The notes beneath the pieces were generated by a model. The model saw only the letters and a program-made list of their open reading frames with translations. It was not told the origin of the DNA and ran no database searches. Below, in pieces: positions 50,251 to 60,802 of a stretch of 64,000 bases of DNA. The stretch's first letter is position 1, and each line of letters starts with the position of its first letter. This stretch comes from Desulfovibrio legallii (GTDB lineage Bacteria > Desulfobacterota > Desulfovibrionia > Desulfovibrionales > Desulfovibrionaceae), in contig NZ_FNBX01000002.1 of the NCBI RefSeq assembly GCF_900102485.1, positions 148,295-212,294 on the forward strand. The letters are read 5' to 3'. The translations under genes and the position numbers were made by a program.

Positions 50251-52311
50251 ATGAGTCTGTGCCGCAGCGATTATAGCCCCCACGCCTTTCCGCCGTCCCG
50301 TCACGGCGGCGGCGCGCGGCCGCGAGCGCGGGGGGCGTGGGTGCTGCTCTGGGCGCTGCTCTGGCCGGTCCTGAGCGGCTGCGGCCTGCTGACGGCCAAG
50401 GATCCCGCGCCCGGCGCGGAGGACGCCCCGGCGGGACGCGAAGCCGGGGCGGCCCCCAAGGACGCCGTGGCCTGGGAAGGCGAGCCTATTCCTTACAAGG
50501 TCAAAATCGTCGTGCAGGGCGCCGCGGACAAAGCGGCCGACGGCCTGGTCGGCAAAATGCGCGGCCTGAGCCAGCTGGAGCAGATGGCCAAGGAGCCGCC
50601 GGGCAGCCTGCTGGCCCTGGAGCGCCGCGCCCGCCTGGACGTGAACACGGCGGAGCAGCTGCTGCAATCCCAATGTTATTACGAAGGCGCTGCGGCCTTT
50701 GCCATGGATCAGGACGCCAGGCCCGTGACGGTGACCCTGACCCTGCAGCCCGGCCCGCGCTATGCGCTGGGCGCGGCGGATGTGGTTTACGAGCCGGAGC
50801 CCGTGCTGCCGGAGGCCTTCCGCAACCGGGTGCGCGCAACGGGCTTCTGGGGCCTGGAGACGGAGCCCGTGCCCCCGCCCAAGTTTCCCCGCGTACTGCC
50901 CGGCGTGCGGGTGGGCGAGCCGGTGACGGCCGAGGACATGCTGGCGGCGGTGGAGGCCCTGCCCCAAAGGCTGCGCAAGCGCGGGTATCCGCTGGCGGCG
51001 GCGGACGCCCGCTACACGCTGGATAAGGAAAAGCACGAGCTGCTGGCCCGCATTGTGATCCGCACCGGGCCGCCCGCACTTATGGGCGGGGTGACGGTGC
51101 GCGGCAATGAGGAGGTCAACGCGGCCTATGTGCAGCGCCTGGCCCCCTGGCTGCCGGGCGAAGACCCCTGGAACGCGGACAAGGTGGAGGACTACGCCAA
51201 CCAGCTGCGCGCCCTGGGCATCTTCCGCACAGTGGAGGCCCGCCCCCAGACCTCGGCCCTCAAGCCGGACGCGGCCGCGGCGGGCAACGGCCCGGCCGTG
51301 CTGCCCGTGGAAGTGGAGGTGGCCGAAGCGCCCTTCCGTTCCGTGGGCGGCAGCGCCCGTTACGACACGGATACGGGCCCGGGCGTGGAGGGCTTCTGGC
51401 AGCACCGCAACCTGTTCGGCAACGGCGAGAAACTCACTGTTACCGCGCCCATAGCCACTGAAACCCAGGGCCTCAAGGCGGCTTTTGAAAAACCGGCTTT
51501 TTTTGACCGGGAGCAGCGCCTGCTGGGCTCCGCCTCGGCCCTGCGCGAGGACACCACGGCCTACGAAAAAATCGCCGGCAGCGCCGGGGCGGACGTGGAG
51601 CGCCGCCTTTCCCGGCACTGGTGGGGCAGCCTGGGCCTGGGCGGGGAGAGCGGCTCCATCAAGGACAACGAGCGCGACGCCCAGAGCTATGGATTTTTCG
51701 GCCCGCGCGCGGGCCTGCGGCGCGATTCGCGCAACAATATCCTCAACCCCACGCGCGGTTCGGAGCTTTTTGTCCGCTTTACGCCCTATACGGGCTTTTA
51801 TGAGGAATCCTTCAACGCTCTGGGCGGCGTGGTGGGGGGCAGCGCCTATTATGCGCCTTTCCGCACCAAGACGGGGCGGCCCGACGACGCCCTGGTGCTG
51901 GCGGGCCGGGTGGAGGCCGGGGGGCTTATGGGCGCGGATCTGCGCACCATTCCCGCCAGTCTGCGCTATTTTGCGGGCGGAGCGGGCTCCGTGCGCGGCT
52001 ACGCCTATCAGTCTCTGGGCCCGCGCGACCGGGAGGGCGACCCCCTGGGCGGCCGTTCCTACCAGGTGGTCAATCTGGAGGCCCGGTTCAAGGTGACGGA
52101 AAACGTGGGTCTGGTGCCTTTTCTGGACGGCGGCATGGTCTATAGGGACGAGCTGCCGCGTATTCTCGGCGACATGAACTGGGGCACGGGCCTGGGCCTG
52201 CGCTACTACACGCCCATCGGGCCGCTGCGCCTGGACGTGGGCGTGCCCTTGCAGCCCATTTCCGGCGATCCGCCCGTGCAGATCTACATAAGCATAGGAC
52301 AAACCTTCTGA
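50251..52311 (+). CDS. tamA: TamA, outer-membrane Omp85-family translocation protein
   Basis: 686 residues. An N-terminal hydrophobic segment ends in a lipobox-like LSGC (about Cys44). Three POTRA-type domains follow (about 75-390), the last with GGVTVRGNEEVNAAYV and YANQLRALGIFRTVEA. The C-terminal beta-barrel includes GGAGSVRGYAYQSLGPRD, the Omp85 VRGY motif in the inward loop, and ends YISIGQTF with a terminal Phe. It works with TamB in moving lipids or autotransporters to the outer membrane. The ATG at 50251 has a weak, distant RBS; a downstream GTG near 50338 is possible. The stop overlaps tamB (TGATG). Confidence 0.92.
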   Translation: MSLCRSDYSPHAFPPSRHGGGARPRARGAWVLLWALLWPVLSGCGLLTAKDPAPGAEDAPAGREAGAAPKDAVAWEGEPIPYKVKIVVQGAADKAADGLVGKMRGLSQLEQMAKEPPGSLLALERRARLDVNTAEQLLQSQCYYEGAAAFAMDQDARPVTVTLTLQPGPRYALGAADVVYEPEPVLPEAFRNRVRATGFWGLETEPVPPPKFPRVLPGVRVGEPVTAEDMLAAVEALPQRLRKRGYPLAAADARYTLDKEKHELLARIVIRTGPPALMGGVTVRGNEEVNAAYVQRLAPWLPGEDPWNADKVEDYANQLRALGIFRTVEARPQTSALKPDAAAAGNGPAVLPVEVEVAEAPFRSVGGSARYDTDTGPGVEGFWQHRNLFGNGEKLTVTAPIATETQGLKAAFEKPAFFDREQRLLGSASALREDTTAYEKIAGSAGADVERRLSRHWWGSLGLGGESGSIKDNERDAQSYGFFGPRAGLRRDSRNNILNPTRGSELFVRFTPYTGFYEESFNALGGVVGGSAYYAPFRTKTGRPDDALVLAGRVEAGGLMGADLRTIPASLRYFAGGAGSVRGYAYQSLGPRDREGDPLGGRSYQVVNLEARFKVTENVGLVPFLDGGMVYRDELPRILGDMNWGTGLGLRYYTPIGPLRLDVGVPLQPISGDPPVQIYISIGQTF

Positions 52312-55300
52312 TGGCGGCTTCCCTTCCCACCATGCCGCAGCCGACGGAGAGCGGCCCCGACGCCGCGCGCGGTCTTCAGCCGTCGTCGCCTTCCGGCCCT
52401 TCTGGCCCTTCCGGTCCGCGGCGGCCCAGCGCCCTGCGGCGGGCGTGGCGCATGCTCTGGCGCGTGCTGGCGGGCCTTGCGCTGCTGTTGCTCCTGTCCT
52501 GCGGCGGCCTGCTGCTGGCCTTGCGCAGCCCTGCGGTGCAGGACACGCTGGTGGAAAAGCTCAACGCCGCCCTGGACAGGCCCTTGCCCGCCGCGCCTGC
52601 CGCGTCGGAGGAAGCCGCCGCGCCTGAGAACGCCCCTGAGGCGGGCGCGTCCGCTCCTGCCGTGCAGGAAGGGCTGCGCATCCGGATTACGCATCTTTCC
52701 GGGCCGCTGCCCTTTGGGGCGCGGCTGGGGCTGGAGCTTTCCGACGGCCGGGGCCTCTGGCTGCGGCTGCCGGAAATCCGTTTTGCCTGGGATTGGCGGG
52801 CCCTGCCGGGCGTGCTGCGTATTGCGGAGCTGCGCGTCGCGGACGCGGCGCTGCTGCGCCTGCCGCAGCTGCCGCCCGGCCCGCCGCCGGAACCCGCGCC
52901 TCCCCTTACCAGGGAGGGCCTGCGGCAGCTGCTGGAGCAGACGGCCCGCACCCTGACGGACCTGCCCGGCTGGCTGCCGGAAGTGCGCCTGGAAGGCGTG
53001 GCCCTGGAAAACGCACAATTGCCCGCAAGCCTGCTGGGGGCCACAGCGGCCCCGGACGCCGGATCGGGAAAGGGGGCGGCCCCTGCCCCGGCCGCTCCTG
53101 CCGCCGCTGCGCCCGCGCCGCAGGCGCAGGGAACCCCGGCCCCGGCAGACGGCCCCGTTGCGGCCGCACCGTCCGTTCCGGCCATGCTGCGCGCCGATCT
53201 GCATCTGGAAGCCGCGGCGCAGGCCACGGGCGCGCGGCTGCGGTCCGCGGCCAGGCTTGCTCCGGCCTCAGGCCCGGCTTTTACGGCGGGCGGCGCGGCC
53301 TGCGCCGCGGCGGACGTGGAACTGACCGCGGCCCTGACCCCGGTGCGGCAGGATAAGAACGTTACCCTGACGGTGAAGACAGACCTTACGGCAACGCTCA
53401 CCCCGGCCGCCGAGGAAGAAAACGCGGGGGCGGTGGGTTTGCTGCGCGCGCCCCTGCGTCTGGAGCTGCGCGTGCAGGGCCCCCTGGATGCGCCCCACAT
53501 GCTGTTGACCCTGGATGGCGCAGATGTGCGCCCAGGCGGCCGCAGCCTTACGGATGCGGCCCTGCGCCTGGAGGCCGCGCCCCTGCGCTGGACGGCCCTG
53601 CTGACCCCGGCGGCAGAGGAGGCCGCGCCGTCGGTTGCCGCTTCCGTTGCCCTTGCCCCGGCAGCAACTCCGGCCGCGCCGGCTTCTGATCCGCCCGGCA
53701 GCCCGGAACGCGCTCCGGCCGTTGTCGATCCCGCGCCGGAAGGCCCGGCCGCCGCTTCCGCGGAGGCTTCCGCCGCGCCCGTTCCGGCAGACCGGGAAGA
53801 TGCCGCGCCTGAGCTGGCCCTGAGCCTGGACCTCGGCGGCGCGCTGGATGCGCACCCTCTGCAGGCGCACGCCGTGCTTTTTGCCGCGCGCACGCAGGCG
53901 GGGCTGCGGGCCGGGCTGCGCGATTTTTCCGCCCAGGCGGCTGGGGCGGCGGTCACGGGCGCGCTGGCGGCCCAGTTGCCGGAGGGCTCTCCGCAGCCCC
54001 TTCTGGACGGTGGGCTGGCCGTGCGCGTGGCCGACTGGCAGGCCCTTGCCGCTCTGCTGCCCGGCGCGCGGCTGTCCGGAGACGTCGGGCTCTCTTTGCA
54101 ATTGCGCTCCCGGGCCGCAACGACCCCGGCGGCAGCCGCGCACCCCACAGCGGAGCAGGCTGCGTCGGGGGCGGGGGCGTCCGTTGCGAGACCGGCGGCG
54201 GCAGCCGCTCCTGACGCAGCCTCTGCAACTGCGGCCGCATCCGCCGCGCCGTCTTTGCCCGCTGCGGCGGCCCAGGACGCGACGCTGACCTGGAGCGTGC
54301 CGCAGCTTTCCTACAGCGCCGCGGGCGCGGCTCCGTTGCAGGTGCGCGGGCTCACGGGCGCGGTGCGGCTCACGGATCTTTGGGGAGCGGGCCGGACGGC
54401 GGCCGAGCTGGACCTGGCGGAGCTGCGCCAGGCGGAACTGCGCCTGGGCGCGCGGCTGCGGGCCACGGGTTCGTTGCGCGGGCCGCTGCATGTGGACCTG
54501 CAGACCACTGGCACTGTGGCCGCGCATGTGGCGGCGCTCTGGCAGCCGGGCAGCGTGGCCGTGGAGCGCCTGGAGGCCCGGCTGGAAAAGAAAAATCTGG
54601 GAGTTGCGGTGGGGCCTGGCCTGCGCGTGCGCTACGGCGAGGCCGGGTTCGGCCTGGAAGGCCTGGACCTGCGGCTCAGCCCTTCGGGGCGACTGCGGGG
54701 GCGGGCGGCCAAGGACGCCGCGGGCATTGCGGCGCAGCTTACTTTGGAAGATCTGGACCTGCGGCCCTGGCGCAGCCTGGCGGAGGGGCTGCCCGAGGGC
54801 ATGGTATCGGCGCGGGTGGATTTTCGCGGCAAGGCCGCCGACCCTGGCGGGGATCTGCGCCTGGAGGTGCGGGATCTGCGCCTGCCCAACAGCCCGCTCA
54901 AGCCCCTGCGGCTGACCCTGACGGGCAGGATAGAGCGGGCGGGCGGGGACGCTTTGGCCCTGAAGCTGCTGCCGGATCCGGAAACCGTGCGCGCCCTGGG
55001 CGGCAGCGAGTGCCGCGTGGAGGCGCGCCTGCCCCTGCACTTCGGTCCGGACGGCGTGCCCGCGCCGGACATGCAGGGGCCCTTGCGGGGCGCGGTGCGC
55101 TGGAAGGGGGCCGTGGGGCCGATCTGGAGCCTGGTTCCCGTGGCGGACCAGCGTCTGGGCGGGCAGCTGGATCTGCATCTGGATGTGGGCGGCAGCCTGG
55201 CCGCCCCGGCCCTCAAAGGCTATGTGCGGATGGATGGGGGCCGTTACGAAAACGTGCAGCTGGGCGCGCAGCTGCAGGACATCAGCCTGCAGGCGGATCT

Positions 55301-56444
55301 GGAGCAGCAGGGCGTGAAGCCGGGCAAGGCCCGCCTGCGCCTGGCCGCCGCCGACGGGCTGGGCGGCACGTTGCGGGTTGCGGGGCAGGCCGGTCTGGAC
55401 GGCGCGGGGCTCGACATCGTGACGACGCTGGACCGGCTGCGGCCCTTGCGGCGGCGCGACGTGCGCATTGATCTTTCCGGCCGGGTGGCGGTCACGGGCA
55501 CGGCCGCGGCTCCGGAAGTGCGCGGCGAGGTGCGCGTGAATCAGGGCGAGGTCTGGCTCAACAAGCTGGCGGTCACGGGCAGCGTGACCACCCTGCCCAT
55601 CAGTGCGGCGTCCGCGCCGGTCCCGGCTTCGGCGGCGCAGGCCCCGGCGGCGGCCGCGGACGGCAAAGCGGCGCGGGCCGCGGCCGGCGGCGCTGGCCTG
55701 CTGGACCTGCGCCTGGTTATGCCCGGCCGGTTCTCCGTGGAGGGCTACGGCCTGAAAAGCCTCTGGCGGGCGGACATGCATGTGGGCGGCACGCCTGCCG
55801 CGCCGGTCATGGACGGCCAGGTGGAGGCCGCCAAGGGCAGCCTGGACTTCATGGGCAAGAATTTCAACCTGGAGCGCGGCCGGGTGAGCTTTGCGGGCGG
55901 TTCGCCCGGCAATCCCATGCTGGATCTGCTCCTGAGCAACGAGACGCCGGAGCTCACGGCCTATATCGCCCTTACGGGCACCGTGCGCAAACTGCAGCTG
56001 GCCTTGCGCAGCGAGCCGGAGGTGCCGCGGGACGAGATCCTGGCCCAGATTCTGTTCGGCAAAAGCACCAGCGAGCTGGGCCGGCTGGAGAACCTGCGCC
56101 TGGCCGCGGCCGTGGCCCAACTGGCCGGTTTTGGCGGCGGCGGGGGCGGCAGCCTGGCGGATTTCGGCCGCAAGACCCTGGGCGTGGACGTGCTGCGCCT
56201 GAATACGGACAGCGGGTCAAGCTCCGGCGCTTCCAGCGAAAACAGCGAGGATATGACCGCCGGCGCTTCTGTGGAAATGGGCAAATATCTGACTGAGGAA
56301 CTTTATGTGGGCGTGCAGCAGGGCATGAAGGAAGGCAGCACGGCCTTTATCATTCAGTGGGAGCTGACCTCCCGCGCTAACCTGGAGCTGCGCACGGAGC
56401 AGGACGGCACCTGGGGGGGCTTCCGCTGGAAGTACAACTACTAA
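52311..56444 (+). CDS. tamB: TamB, AsmA-like inter-membrane transport protein
   Basis: 1377 residues. One N-terminal membrane anchor (LAGLALLLLLSCGGLLLAL, about 53-71) is followed by a long beta-rich periplasmic part with many Ala/Pro-rich linkers. The conserved DUF490 region at the C-terminus includes GKNFNLERGRVSFAG, RDEILAQILFGKSTSEL and a final FRWKYNY with terminal Tyr. It forms a groove spanning the periplasm for phospholipid transport with TamA. Several low-complexity Ala/Pro blocks (about 245-300, 440-510, 600-660) are larger than in E. coli TamB (1259 residues). Confidence 0.92.
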   Translation: MAASLPTMPQPTESGPDAARGLQPSSPSGPSGPSGPRRPSALRRAWRMLWRVLAGLALLLLLSCGGLLLALRSPAVQDTLVEKLNAALDRPLPAAPAASEEAAAPENAPEAGASAPAVQEGLRIRITHLSGPLPFGARLGLELSDGRGLWLRLPEIRFAWDWRALPGVLRIAELRVADAALLRLPQLPPGPPPEPAPPLTREGLRQLLEQTARTLTDLPGWLPEVRLEGVALENAQLPASLLGATAAPDAGSGKGAAPAPAAPAAAAPAPQAQGTPAPADGPVAAAPSVPAMLRADLHLEAAAQATGARLRSAARLAPASGPAFTAGGAACAAADVELTAALTPVRQDKNVTLTVKTDLTATLTPAAEEENAGAVGLLRAPLRLELRVQGPLDAPHMLLTLDGADVRPGGRSLTDAALRLEAAPLRWTALLTPAAEEAAPSVAASVALAPAATPAAPASDPPGSPERAPAVVDPAPEGPAAASAEASAAPVPADREDAAPELALSLDLGGALDAHPLQAHAVLFAARTQAGLRAGLRDFSAQAAGAAVTGALAAQLPEGSPQPLLDGGLAVRVADWQALAALLPGARLSGDVGLSLQLRSRAATTPAAAAHPTAEQAASGAGASVARPAAAAAPDAASATAAASAAPSLPAAAAQDATLTWSVPQLSYSAAGAAPLQVRGLTGAVRLTDLWGAGRTAAELDLAELRQAELRLGARLRATGSLRGPLHVDLQTTGTVAAHVAALWQPGSVAVERLEARLEKKNLGVAVGPGLRVRYGEAGFGLEGLDLRLSPSGRLRGRAAKDAAGIAAQLTLEDLDLRPWRSLAEGLPEGMVSARVDFRGKAADPGGDLRLEVRDLRLPNSPLKPLRLTLTGRIERAGGDALALKLLPDPETVRALGGSECRVEARLPLHFGPDGVPAPDMQGPLRGAVRWKGAVGPIWSLVPVADQRLGGQLDLHLDVGGSLAAPALKGYVRMDGGRYENVQLGAQLQDISLQADLEQQGVKPGKARLRLAAADGLGGTLRVAGQAGLDGAGLDIVTTLDRLRPLRRRDVRIDLSGRVAVTGTAAAPEVRGEVRVNQGEVWLNKLAVTGSVTTLPISAASAPVPASAAQAPAAAADGKAARAAAGGAGLLDLRLVMPGRFSVEGYGLKSLWRADMHVGGTPAAPVMDGQVEAAKGSLDFMGKNFNLERGRVSFAGGSPGNPMLDLLLSNETPELTAYIALTGTVRKLQLALRSEPEVPRDEILAQILFGKSTSELGRLENLRLAAAVAQLAGFGGGGGGSLADFGRKTLGVDVLRLNTDSGSSSGASSENSEDMTAGASVEMGKYLTEELYVGVQQGMKEGSTAFIIQWELTSRANLELRTEQDGTWGGFRWKYNY

Positions 56445-56500
56445 CGGGCTGCAGGCGCGCCGCCAGCTTTTGCGCGGGCCTTTTCGCCCAGGCGGTGCGC

Positions 56501-57934
56501 TTATAAAGCCCCGCCCCGGGGGGGGCTGACGGTACATCGGTCACGCCCCTGGGCCTTGGCCGCGTACATAGCCCGGTCCGCCCTGTCGATCCAGCGGTCC
56601 AGGCTTTCGCCGGGTTCGCGCACGGCCACGCCGATGCTGACGGTCATGGGAATGCCCTTGGGCATGGGTTCGGCCGCCACGGCCCGGCGGATCCTTTCCG
56701 CTGCGTTGCGGGCCGCCTCCAGGGGCATGTCAGGCATAAGGATGACGAATTCCTCGCCGCCGTAGCGGGCCAGCACGTCGGATTTACGCAGGTTCTGCGC
56801 CACGACCTGGGTGGTGCGCTGCAGAACCACGTCGCCCACGGCGTGGCCGTGCTCGTCGTTGACGCGCTTGAAGCCGTCCAGGTCAAAGAAGAGCAGGGCC
56901 AGGGGGCTGCCGGTCCGGTCCGAGCGGGCGATTTCCCTGTGGGCCTCGGCATAGAGGTACAGCCGGTTGTGGACCTTGGTCAGGAAGTCGTGGGTGCTGA
57001 GGAAGCTGATTTCCTGCTCTTTGAGCTTGCGGTCCTCAATATTGCGGCTGACGCCTACAGTTTCGATTTCGCCGCCCTTGTTGATCAGGTATTTGAGCTT
57101 GTATTCGATCCAGACGGTGCCGCCGTCCGCGCGGTAGAGCTGGATTTCATTCTGCGAAACGATTTCGGCGGCGGGGCTTTCCCGCAGCCGACGCACGGCC
57201 GCCGTCATCTTGCGCTTCATGGCGCGCAGGAATTCCGGCGGCACAAATTTTTTCAGATCCAGGGTCAGCAGGGTTGCGCTGTCAAGGCCGGTGAGCTCTT
57301 TGACGCTGGGGCTCGCGTAGACGAAGCGGTCCCTGCTGACGTTGTGCATCCAGATGAAGTCCACCGTGTTTTCAGTGATGAAGCGAAACTTCTTTTCACT
57401 TTCGTCCAGCGCCTGTACGAGTTTTTCCAGGCGCTGGGTTTTTTCGTGGATTTCGACCACCCTGCGGGCGTTCTGGTGGAGCAGATCGTGCATTTTGAGG
57501 CTGCCCTCGATGAGGGCGCGCATGCGCTCGATGAGCTCAAGGATCTCCGGCGAGAAGTGGTTTTCCTTGCGGTCCAGCAGGCAGATGGTGCCGAAGGGCT
57601 TGCCGTTCGGATAGCGGATGGGAAAGCCCAGGTAGGCCACCATATGATGTTTGAGATCCGGATTGTGGCCCCAGCGGGGGGATTGCAGCGCATTGGGCAC
57701 CAGCAGCCTCTCCTGCGCGGCGATGACCCGCTCGCAGTAAAGGCCGGAATCTGGCAGGGGCGTTGTTTCCCCCACCCGGTAAGGGTTGCCGGCGGTCTGG
57801 CTGGCGACCAGCACGGTAAGCTCGTTGTGGTGCAGCCCCATGATGAGCCCCACGGGCACCTGCGCGATATGGGCTATAAGATCGACGACCCGTTGCCATT
57901 GCGGCAACAGCGCGTCAGGCGTGTTCTGGTTCAT
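56501..57934 (-). CDS. GAF-PAS-GGDEF diguanylate cyclase
   Basis: 477 residues, no membrane segment. A GAF domain (about 10-165, with AYLGFPIRYPNGKPFGTICLLD), a PAS/PAC domain (about 190-315, KKFRFITENTVDFIWMHN, then VWIEYKLKYLINKGGEIETVGVSRNIEDRK) and a GGDEF domain (about 320-470). The active-site loop reads RYGGEEF, intact for c-di-GMP synthesis. No RXXD inhibitory site was seen directly before it. It would sense a small ligand in the cytoplasm. The start is ATG at 57934, with AGGAA upstream. Confidence 0.92.
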   Translation of the reverse strand: MNQNTPDALLPQWQRVVDLIAHIAQVPVGLIMGLHHNELTVLVASQTAGNPYRVGETTPLPDSGLYCERVIAAQERLLVPNALQSPRWGHNPDLKHHMVAYLGFPIRYPNGKPFGTICLLDRKENHFSPEILELIERMRALIEGSLKMHDLLHQNARRVVEIHEKTQRLEKLVQALDESEKKFRFITENTVDFIWMHNVSRDRFVYASPSVKELTGLDSATLLTLDLKKFVPPEFLRAMKRKMTAAVRRLRESPAAEIVSQNEIQLYRADGGTVWIEYKLKYLINKGGEIETVGVSRNIEDRKLKEQEISFLSTHDFLTKVHNRLYLYAEAHREIARSDRTGSPLALLFFDLDGFKRVNDEHGHAVGDVVLQRTTQVVAQNLRKSDVLARYGGEEFVILMPDMPLEAARNAAERIRRAVAAEPMPKGIPMTVSIGVAVREPGESLDRWIDRADRAMYAAKAQGRDRCTVSPPRGGAL

Positions 57935-58159
57935 GGCGGTTCCTGTATCTGGGCTGCGCGACAAGCGTTTTGAACTAAGAAGAATAGCTAAGAAGACTTG
58001 TTCTCGTCAAGAGAGTCTGCCGCCGGACCGGCCCAGGCGTCTGCGCGCCGCAGGCCCGGAATCTCCGGCCGTCGCGCCGGAGACGCCCGCGCCAGGGGCA
58101 GGCCCCCGGCCGGGCTGCTGGCGGCGGCGCGGCAAGGGACGGGTTTCTGGGGCGCGCCC

Positions 58160-60250
58160 TCAGATGGGCAGACGCATAACGCAGTAGACGTCGTTGCGGT
58201 AGCGGTTGTCGCGCTTGTATTCGCGGTAGCCGCGCGAGCGGGCGCAGCCCACGGCGTAGAGCACGCCTTCCGTGGATTCCAGGTAGGAGCGGCTTTCCCC
58301 TTCCTTCAGGGCCTGCCAGGTCTCGTGCGGGCGGCAGGAGCCGCCGGCCGGCAGCTCCGGCAGGGTGGAGGCGATGACCGTGCCCGCGGCGTCCGCAAAC
58401 AGGGCCGCCGCACCGTGCCGCACCTGGCCGTGCTCGTCCTTGGGCAGCGTTTCCTGCAGCATGCCCTGGAACTGGGGCTGGGCGTCAAAAACAATGCCGA
58501 TGCCGCCCACGGCCCGTCCCCCCTGCAAGGGCAAGATCGGGGCGTTGTAGATATAAGTGGGCCGCGGTTCGCCGTCGGGGCGGTAAAGATCCGTAGCGCG
58601 GAAGGGGGAGACGGCGTAGTTTTCCGGATCGTCCAGGGCTAGGGTCTGGCGCACATAGTCCTCGGTTATCGGATTGCCGTAGCGGTGGCGTTCCGTCTCC
58701 TGCGAGCAGGCCCGCACCACGCCCTGGGCGTCGTACAGAAAGAGGTTCGAGTACACCGTATAGTAACTGTTGATGTAGGCAAGGATGCCCTCCAGCTGCC
58801 GCAGGTCCTGCTGGTCCAGGGCAGGCTTGGACAGCGCGGCGCGGAAGTCGCGGGTCAGGGCCCACCAGCGGCAGTCGTTGGCGCGCTCATAGAGGTTGCG
58901 GTCCATGATCTCCACGGTGATGGAGGCCAGAAAGGCCGCGTCGCGCAGGCGCGAGGCCGTGACGGTATTGAGCAGTCCGTCGGTGAAGTAGTGGAATTCG
59001 CGCTCCATCTGGCCGCCCATCTGGCGCACGGCGTCCAGAATGGGGGGCAGGGCCTGGGCTGCGCCGCGTTCTTCCTCCCTGGCGTTGGAGCTTTGGCGGG
59101 CGGCCATGATCTGGCCGTTCTGGGCGGCCAGGGTCAGATCGCCCAGCACGTCTCCGGCCTGCTCCTCAATGCTGATGAGCTGGGCGGAAAAATCGGCCTC
59201 CCGCCGCACCAGGGCCGCGTCCAGCCCCGCCTCCGCGCCCCGGGCAAAGGCGCTGTAGGCCCCGCGCAGCACATGCGCCTGCCAGGGCTGGCCCACATAC
59301 CCCTGGTAGCCCGCCGAGGGGCGGGTTACGGCCAGGCCCGTTTCGCTGCCGAAGCGGGTTACAGCATAGCCTTCCGGCGTAGAGGGGCGGTAGGTGCGGC
59401 CCACGGGGGCCAGGGCCCGGTCGCTGCTGGCAAAGGCCGTGCCCTGCGCGTCCAGGAGCAGGATGACCATGTCGTCGGCAAAGCGGGCCAGGCCGGAAAA
59501 GAGATCCGCGGTCTCGCCGTCCATATCAAACACCAGGCAGAGCACGCCCAGGGGCGCGTCTTCGCCTTCCGCCCGGATGGCGTGGGAATAGACCAGGGCC
59601 GCGCGGCCGTCCAGCGCCAGGTCTGTCTGGCGGAAGGTTTCCACATACTCGGCGGCGGCCAGGGTCTGGGCGACGAGCGGGTCGCGCGAACGGCGCACGG
59701 GCCGGAGCGTGTCCAGCTGCACGCGCACGTTGCCTTCCGGATCCAGGATAAGGATGTCCCGGTAGACGGAGTATTTGGCGCGGTAGGCGGCCAGGCGTTC
59801 GCGCATGGCGGGCACGTCCGGCCTGGGGTCGCACAGAAAGTGGACAATGTCCGCATCCGTGGCCAGAAAGCTCACGTCGGCCGTGCGCTCGTAGAGGTTG
59901 CGCTTGATGATGTCCATGGCCACCTGGGCCACGGGGGCCATCTCCCGGATGGCCCTGGCCAGGAATTTTTCGGCCAGCATGGCGGTCAGGTTCCGTCGCA
60001 GGTCGGCGAAGGTATCCCTGGTCTTGAAGATGAAGTCGAACAGCGTGGCTGCAATGGAGTTGCAGTTGATCTTGCCCGTAAGGGCGATCCAGGTCCACTT
60101 GCGCTCCAGCTGGGCAAAGACGCTCTGGCAGCGTTGGATTTCCGGCATAAAGGGGAGGAGGTTTTCCAACGCCTGTTGTCTGCAGGTTCTGGCGTCCGGC
60201 ATGGGAGTCTCGCTTTTTTTTGCGCGGCGCAAAAACCGCGCGAAGGCCAT
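58160..60250 (-). CDS. Protein with two duplicated sensor domains and no recognisable output domain
   Basis: About 696 residues, soluble by eye. Two homologous regions are seen: MDIIKRNLYERTADVSFLAT...YRDILILDPEGNVRVQLD (about 140-220) and VEIMDRNLYERANDCRWWAL...YSNLFLYDAQGVVRACS (about 445-530). Each is followed by Cache/PAS-like strands. Between them QAGDVLGDLTLAAQNGQIMAARQ resembles the N..I.AAR tip helix of chemoreceptors but lacks the rest of that domain. A chemoreceptor is transcribed divergently, so a partner role is possible. The start is uncertain (ATG at 60250, 60295 or 60202), and the RBS is weak for all. No family name given. Confidence 0.65.
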   Translation of the reverse strand: MAFARFLRRAKKSETPMPDARTCRQQALENLLPFMPEIQRCQSVFAQLERKWTWIALTGKINCNSIAATLFDFIFKTRDTFADLRRNLTAMLAEKFLARAIREMAPVAQVAMDIIKRNLYERTADVSFLATDADIVHFLCDPRPDVPAMRERLAAYRAKYSVYRDILILDPEGNVRVQLDTLRPVRRSRDPLVAQTLAAAEYVETFRQTDLALDGRAALVYSHAIRAEGEDAPLGVLCLVFDMDGETADLFSGLARFADDMVILLLDAQGTAFASSDRALAPVGRTYRPSTPEGYAVTRFGSETGLAVTRPSAGYQGYVGQPWQAHVLRGAYSAFARGAEAGLDAALVRREADFSAQLISIEEQAGDVLGDLTLAAQNGQIMAARQSSNAREEERGAAQALPPILDAVRQMGGQMEREFHYFTDGLLNTVTASRLRDAAFLASITVEIMDRNLYERANDCRWWALTRDFRAALSKPALDQQDLRQLEGILAYINSYYTVYSNLFLYDAQGVVRACSQETERHRYGNPITEDYVRQTLALDDPENYAVSPFRATDLYRPDGEPRPTYIYNAPILPLQGGRAVGGIGIVFDAQPQFQGMLQETLPKDEHGQVRHGAAALFADAAGTVIASTLPELPAGGSCRPHETWQALKEGESRSYLESTEGVLYAVGCARSRGYREYKRDNRYRNDVYCVMRLPI

Positions 60251-60802
60251 TGGCTTTTCTCTTTCTCTGTCGTGGCAAAGCAAAGGCTGTGCCATTCCCA
60301 CGGCAGCGCTGCAAACCGCGGCACGCCGACGCCGCCCCCAGGACGCTGAGCCTTTTTTGTTTCGCTGGGCTGCAGGCCTAAAACGGAATTGCGCCGTCCC
60401 GGCACGGCCTGCGGCTGCAGGCGTACGTCGCGTACAGAGGGGCTTCATCGGCAAAAACGGCAAAAGTATAAGGGCCGTGCCGGGCTGCTGCGGCTTTTTT
60501 TACCGTATTTCGCCGGAAGGCGGGGAATCCCCCGTGGGGCGGCGCTGCTGGGGCTAATGTCGTGGGCGTTATGGCCGAAAAGTTTCCTGAACGACGCGGG
60601 GGGGCGTCAGGGGGCTTCCGGCGGTCGCTCTTGCCCGGAAAAGCGGGGCGCGTTGCGCGGCAAGCGGAATTCTGCTAGGTTGCTCCTTTATCATACTTTT
60701 CAGGGATAATTAGCCTTCCGGGCACGGCGGCAGCCTTTGGCCGCGCGGTCGGAAGGGCAAGCTGCTGTTTCCCGGCGTCCGCGCCGGTCTGGAGAGCGCG
60801 TC

